A stretch of 64,000 nt of DNA from assembly GCA_029204225.1 (NCBI GenBank), contig CM055109.1:22718422-22782421 (forward strand). The letters are read 5' to 3'. A model generated the notes under the pieces. The model saw only the letters and a program-made list of their open reading frames with translations, searched no databases and was not told the origin of the DNA. Shown here piece after piece: positions 58,941-64,000 of this stretch. How positions within the stretch are numbered: the stretch's first letter is position 1; every line of letters starts with the position of its first letter. Made by a program: the position numbers and the translations under genes. Origin of the DNA: Diphasiastrum complanatum. Taxonomy: Eukaryota; Streptophyta; Lycopodiopsida; Lycopodiales; Lycopodiaceae.

Positions 58941-59416
58941 TGTCCAAAATCATTGGGTTTGAGCGGAAGCTGGGAGACAGATAATTGCACTCTAATTAAT
59001 ATCAACAATGAGTACAATGCTTGAAGTAGTTACTTCAGCTGATCGTTGTATATAATAACACTGGCAACGAAAATATCTTGTCAATTACAATTTCAGTAGT
59101 AATTGTATATCAGAAGAAGTTTTCTGATGAAGATTCTAGGTTTAGATATACCAAAATATCTACAACTAACTTGCATTGAATATTATCTCCTATATTAATT
59201 ACAACCGCCTTGTATTCGTAAATACATGTTCAAAATAGGCGGATTATCAATGTGAAGTCGTTGGGTCGCGACAATATCGAAAATTACATAGGGTCCGATT
59301 TTATACAAAGGATTAAAAAATTTACATTGGGTCGAAAAGTATACTGAGGGTCGAATTTTCCGGGGTCAAAAAAATTAGACCCAATCCGATCCGATCCGAT
59401 CCGATCGAAGGTCAAA
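58941..59416 (-). repeat. 5' LTR of copia C5
   Basis: About 476 bp, the inverse of 54592-55184. Its outer part contains (GATCC)n-like GATCCGATCCGATCCGATC at about 59385-59408 and is cut where the displaced exon-like repeat starts. Confidence 0.8.
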
Positions 59417-59690
59417 CACGCATCTTATCGGCGCCATTGAAAAGCTAAAACCCAACAAAAAAGAGGATATGGATCAAACACATTCGTTGGCAAAAGATTT
59501 CAAAGCAATCCAATGAAACTGCACAGATCCTCGTCAACTGATCGAGTCTTGTATAATCCAAACAAAAAAACCTTCCAATAGTCTGATAACATTTGCGTCT
59601 ATCAAGAAAAAAAACCTTACATTAGAGTGAGATCAGTTTCATAACTTCCAGTAGTCTGATGTAATTGAGTCACTAGTCTATTTACTGATG
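59417..59690 (+). repeat. displaced copy of the 47.9-49.0 kb tandem unit
   Basis: CGCATCTTATCGGCGCCATT, GGATATGGATCAAACACATT and AACTGATCGAGTCTTGTATA are in the same order and orientation as at 48.5-48.8 kb. It sits directly against the cut LTR of C5. Confidence 0.85.
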
Positions 59691-59984
59691 CACCCCTGCG
59701 AAAATCCTCCAGCAATTGAGCAATCCTATGCTCTGAGCACAAAATTCATCTTCTTATTTCCTTAAGAAATGAAAGAATCTTGAATGCACGATCCAAGGGT
59801 TTCAGGATATGAAAATTTGTTACTGAAACTCAATAAGAAGAGCATAGACCGAAGCATTCCCTAACAGATATTACGATTATGTGGAGTGAGGGAGGAAGAA
59901 GAAGGTAGCAACACCATATCCTAGGGTTTCAAGGCCGACCTAAGGGCAACCGTTCAGATGTTCTTTGTATTTTGGAGTCACCTC

Positions 59985-60230
59985 TGAAAAGCATGAAAAT
60001 TGAGAGCAAAATTTTCATGTAATTTTAGAATCCAAATTTTTGAGCCACCTTTTATCACAATTTGAGATTCTCAAGTGAACAATGCATCTAAATTTTCAAG
60101 TGCTGTGTGTCAACTTTTTATTGAGTGCTTGGGATAAGTAGACTCACGAAATGTGCACATGCCATGTGCAGTTCATCATTAGTTGTCCACGATGCACATT
60201 TTATCAACACAAAAAAACTTGGGAGATCAC
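59985..60230. repeat. dispersed repeat related to 41.5-41.8 kb
   Basis: Shares GAGCCACCTTTTATCACAAT, TCTCAAGTG, TTTTCAAGTGCTGTGTGTCA-like and AAATGTGCACATGCCATGTG sequence with the region around the 24-bp inverted repeat in intron 1. Confidence 0.5.
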
Positions 60231-60234
60231 CCAC

Positions 60235-60415
60235 TCACTAGGTGGGAAGATAGGGCAATAGAAATGATGCACCAAACTCACCACACCAACTCACCAGGTG
60301 GGAAGATAGGGCAATAGAAATGATGCACCAACTCACCACGTGCGGGAAGATAGGGCAATAAAAATGATGCACCAACTTACCACATGCGGGAAAATAGAGC
60401 AACAAAATGATGCAA
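60235..60415. repeat. minisatellite, about 50-bp units, four copies
   Basis: GGGAAGATAGGGCAATAGAA followed by ATGATGCACCAACTCACCA recurs with small changes. Confidence 0.85.
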
Positions 60416-60639
60416 TTTAGTTCACAATAACTTCTGAAAATTTCATATCGTTTTCATACCCCTTCTTGGGTTTCTTCTTTGGGAATTCGGGTTGTCCCTC
60501 ATGGCACCCTAACCAGTCTCCTCGGCACACCCTTTGGCTTGCACTTGTCCTCTTCCCAATCCTCTAACTGGTTTCTTCAATCCTTCACCTGTAAATTGAC
60601 TTTCTAGAACTCTCATTTTATGAAGTCTTCACAATATTG

Positions 60640-61222
60640 CCAATTGAATAGGGAGTTGGCCAAACGTCGAATCGAAGTATTGAATCACAAACTCCAGAAT
60701 AGGAGACAGAAGAACAACCCGTCGAAGAATTCGAAGAACAAACGTACTAGCAGCCACAAATCCAATTAAGAAAGTCGACAAGAATTCGAATAGTATTTCA
60801 TCGATAACTTCCAGTCGAGTGAAGACACATATTTCGAATTCTGCGGTTTCATTGAGGAGCCAACGACATATGGAAGAAATCCAACATCCTGAGGGCGAAT
60901 TTTGGAAGCAAGCCATGTCAGAAGAGATCGAATCAATGAAGCAGAATCAGATGGCACTGGGAACCACTAGCCGAAGGAAAGAAGAAAGTCGACTACAAAT
61001 GGGTATATAAAAGGAAGCTAAGATCAGATGGCAGTATCGGACGATATAAAGATCGACTTGTCACGAAGGGCTAAACTCAGAGGCAGGGTATCTACTACTT
61101 CGATACATACTCCCGATAGTCAAAATGTCAACATCCGATTAATCCTTGCTTATGCAACCAAATATAATTTGGAGATACATCAAATTGATGTCAAGACAGC
61201 CTTTCTCCACATAGTGAAATGA
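60640..61222 (+). pseudogene. copia RT fragment (copy C6)
   Basis: EIQHPEGEFWKQAMSEEIES and MKQNQMALGTTSRRKEE (RT start), then after frameshifts YKWVYKRKL-like, GRYKDRLVTKG, NVNIRLILAYATKYNLEIHQ and IDVKTAFLH. Ends at TAFLH before the YGLKQ box. No LTR. Confidence 0.8.
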
Positions 61223-61639
61223 GGCCTGTTGTATGACCCGCAAACAGAGATGGAAGAATGAATCACTTTGGTTGCATTAGAGTCACAAAATCATATTACA
61301 ATAGTGGAGTAGCTCGAGATAGCCAATGAGCTCCAAAAATAATCTATCTTCTCACCATGGGAGAGATGAAATACATAGTGAAAGTTACTTCTTTGTAAAG
61401 TTAGGTGAATTTCCAGCATGTAATAAGAAAGTTAACTTGGCTTTCTTGCCCTAATTTGCAACCTTAGCCTCTTTCCTAGAGTCATGCCAAGTAGGTGGCT
61501 AGTTGGTCGAAATCTCATCATAAATTTAGGTGTAGGTCCTGTAATGTAGGAATCACTACCAAATTGACATGACCAACCTTTTAGACTCAACCTAACCTAC
61601 ATTAGGAGTGGTTTCCCATGTGGCATATTGGCCTCACAC
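61223..61639. other. sequence beyond the RNase H end of copia C7, possibly its 3' LTR
   Basis: Contains a short GTGGGACCCAC-type palindrome and no coding homology. The second LTR would be outside the window, so the LTR limits cannot be set. Confidence 0.35.
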
Positions 61640-61735
61640 GTGTGGGACCCACTTACGCACATAATTTACAATATATTACATGGCTAGGTGTGGGACCCAC
61701 TTACGCACATAATCTACAATATACTACATGGCTAG
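61640..61735. repeat. 48-bp tandem duplication overlapping the end of C7 RNase H
   Basis: 61640-61687 and 61688-61735 are two copies starting GTGTGGGACCCACTTACGCA and ending CATGGCTAG, three mismatches at most. The second covers the terminal codons of the minus-strand frame. Confidence 0.9.
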
Positions 61736-64000
61736 ATTCGCTAACATAGGCAATTTTTCACACTCCTCAAATCTTGCCTTGGAAATTATGATACTCTTAT
61801 CAACTACTCCAATTGAAGATCTTAGCTTGACAAATAAATCCTTAGATAAGGATTTAGTGAATACATCAGCTAAGCAATTCGATGAAGACACGTGTTGGAG
61901 CTTGATCTCTTTGGCTTGCACTTTCTCCCTCACAGAATGATGAGCAATCTCGATGTGCTTGCTCCTTGCATGGAATGTAGGATTAGTAGCAAGTGATTGG
62001 GATGATTGGTTGTCACAATAGATGATAGGAACCTCCTCCTCAATAACATGAAGCTCCACCAATAGCCTTTTGAGCCATAAGACCTCCTTACATGTTGATG
62101 TCAATGCCTTATACTCGGATTCTGTGGAAGATAAGGAAATTGTATCTTGCTTTTTGGAAAGCCATAATACATTTACATCACATAAGAAGGTGGCAAATGC
62201 ACTTATTGACTTTCGATCCACTTTGTCACCTGCAAAATCTGAGTCACTATAGGCTCTTAAGCCAAGATTAGTCCCTATATACAATATGCCAAAATTCTTA
62301 GTTAATTATATCAAGGAGCCTATAATCCTTCTATATAAAGTGATGTCCTCAAAGGATACTTCATCACCATCAGTAGATGCTTTTACATGTTTCTCCATTG
62401 GAGTCTCAATGCCTTTACAATTCTTCATTCCAAATCTATCTAGGATGGATGTAGCATAGTTAGATTGACAAATGAAACTAAAATCACATCCTTTTATGAC
62501 TTCTATTCCTAGAATTAAGCTCAATAGGCCAAGATCTACCATTTTAAACTCTTTAGATAATGCATTTTTTACATCTCTTATTCCATCTAGATCATTACCA
62601 CTCAAAATAATTTCATCAACATAAAATACAAGAATAATGATCTTCCCATCATGAAATCTTATGTACAATGATGGATCATAAACACTCAAAACAAATTTGA
62701 TGGAGATAAGAAAAGAGTTTAGCCTAGAGTACCATGCTCTAGTTGCTTGCTTGAGTCCATAGAGACTCTTCTTCAAAAAACACACCTTTCCTTCATGCTT
62801 TTCCTTGATATGGCCATCAGGTTGCCTTATGTAGATCTCTTCCTCCAAGTAGCCATTGAGGAAGGCATTTGTAAAATCAAATTGGAATAGCTCCTTTTGC
62901 TACAAGCCTAGCTTTATGTTTACTTATTGATCCATCTTGATTATACTTCAATCTATACACCCACTTGCAATCAGCTGGTTTCTTCCCTTGAGGAAGATTT
63001 ACAAATTCCTAAGTATGATTCTCCATGAGAGCATCATACTCCACTTGCATAGCATCCATCCAACTCTTTGATTTACAAGCATCTTCATAGGAAGTTGGTT
63101 CATCAAGCATTGAAGTAAGAAAAGTGTAAGATGTGAAAGATTAAGTGCCTTTCCTTTGATTACCTTTTCCATCATAAGTGAGACTCAATGGCTCGGCCCT
63201 TGGTCTTGTGGATCTTCTTGGAGTCCTTGGATCTTGAGGTGGATCCTCAAGCTCTTCATCAATTTGAAGCTCCTCCTCCAATCTAGCATGGTCTTTGGCA
63301 TCAATATGATTAGTAGCATTGTCATTCATTTCACAAGCATGTCCTTCATACAAAATAGCATCCCTACTCACTATTACTTTCTTAGTGATGGGATTGAAAA
63401 CTCTATAACCTTTTCTATTATCACCATATCCCACAAAGATGCCTTTGATGGAGGTTGCATCATCCTTCTTCCTTGTATCAAGGATTGGTGTACATAGCAA
63501 GTGGATCCAAAAATCTTGAGATTCTTGAGATTTGGCTTCTCTCCAAATAGAGCTTCATGTGGTGTGATTCTATCAATGGCTTGGTTGAGCAATCTATTGC
63601 ATAAGAAATTAGTACATGTGATTGCCTCACCCCAAAATGGTTTGGGTAGGGAAGCATCTAGCCTTAAGGCTTTAGCACACTCACAAAAACATTCATTTCT
63701 CCTCTTAGCCACTCCATTTTGTTGAGGGGTATATGGACATGACAACTCCCTCTTTGTGCCATTAGAACTACAAAACTCTATCAACTTATTGAAGATATAT
63801 TCACCTCCATTATCACTTCTTAATACCTTGATATTGGTACTAAGTTGATTTTCTACAAGAGTTTTGAACTTTAAAATTGAATCAAACACCATAAATTTAC
63901 TAGACAAGAGGTAAATCCAACAATATCTAGAATGATCATCAATGAATATTACATAGTACTTGGCACCACCATTAGATTCTTGTGAGAAACTATGAACATC
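61724..64000 (-). pseudogene. Ty1-copia polyprotein (copy C7), runs off the right edge
   Basis: From the right edge: integrase (YYVIFIDDHSRYCWIYLLSS, LRSDNGGEYIF, TPQQNGVAKRRN with Ala-Lys in place of the usual Glu region), integrase tail (GYGDNRKGYRVFNPITKKVI, VSRDAILYE), linker (RRSTRPRAEPLSLTYDGKG), a decayed RT start (62.9-63.1 kb), RT (EEEIYIRQPDGHIKEKHEG, SLYGLKQATRAWYSRL, LVFYVDEIILSGND with Glu for the second Asp), and RNase H (AYSDSDFAGDKVDRKSISAF, SLSSTESEYKALTSTCKEVL, RSKHIEIAHHSVREKVQ, ADVFTKSLSKDLF). Four frames instead of one. Confidence 0.92.

Overview
This is a 64-kb piece of a plant nuclear genome. It has split genes with GT..AG introns, Ty1-copia and Ty3-gypsy LTR retrotransposons primed by initiator-Met tRNA, LINE, SINE, hAT and MITE-like elements, and long (TC)n/(GA)n and (GT)n tracts, with no bacterial or organellar gene organisation. 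TE-swollen introns and abundant TC microsatellites fit a seed plant with a repeat-rich genome. The species cannot be fixed from the sequence, and an early-diverging angiosperm is only a guess.

The main single-copy gene is on the minus strand and runs from about 46.4 kb (or 47.3 kb) down to 13.2 kb. I assembled nine exons by matching splice sites and phase: 46410-46197, 39894-39707, 37610-37423, 37119-36835, 36636-36578, 14758-14722 (37 nt), 14606-14535, 14004-13677 and 13565-13224. They join into one open frame of 571 codons with the stop, encoding a multi-pass plant membrane protein of the Arabidopsis At2g12400/At2g25270 type. A second possible first exon, 47329-47215, encodes a cleaner signal peptide and has the same phase-1 donor. 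A broken plant aspartic-protease sequence lies just downstream of the 46.4-kb exon.

Intron 5 is about 21.8 kb (36577 to 14759) and is packed with nested mobile DNA. From low to high coordinate it holds: two head-to-head copia copies (14.8-20.6 kb); LINE 3' ends and GA tracts (21.2-21.6 kb); a hAT transposase fragment (21.9-22.2 kb); a plus-strand LTR element (LTR end at 23046) interrupted by a minus-strand chromodomain gypsy element (24132-29067) with matching 5-bp target duplications and unusual LTR ends; and two LINE copies (31.0-34.3 kb), one split by a 444-bp solo LTR. Intron 1 holds a 725-bp hAT-type non-autonomous element, a SINE-like tRNA-derived segment, a 24-bp inverted repeat and a 45-bp-arm hairpin.

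Left of the gene are a copia fragment cut by the window edge, a complete gag-only copia element (5212-8987, target duplication TAAGT) and anonymous sequence with degenerate repeats. Right of the gene are a tandem array of roughly 300-430-bp units ending in an exon-like frame with a strong donor (47.9-49.1 kb), two opposed copia copies (50.7-59.4 kb) cut by solo LTRs and LTR fragments, a displaced copy of the tandem unit (59.4-59.7 kb), minisatellites, a small copia piece, and another minus-strand copia element leaving the window at 64 kb. Almost every TE reading frame is broken. The largest intact frame is the 635-codon gypsy gag-protease.
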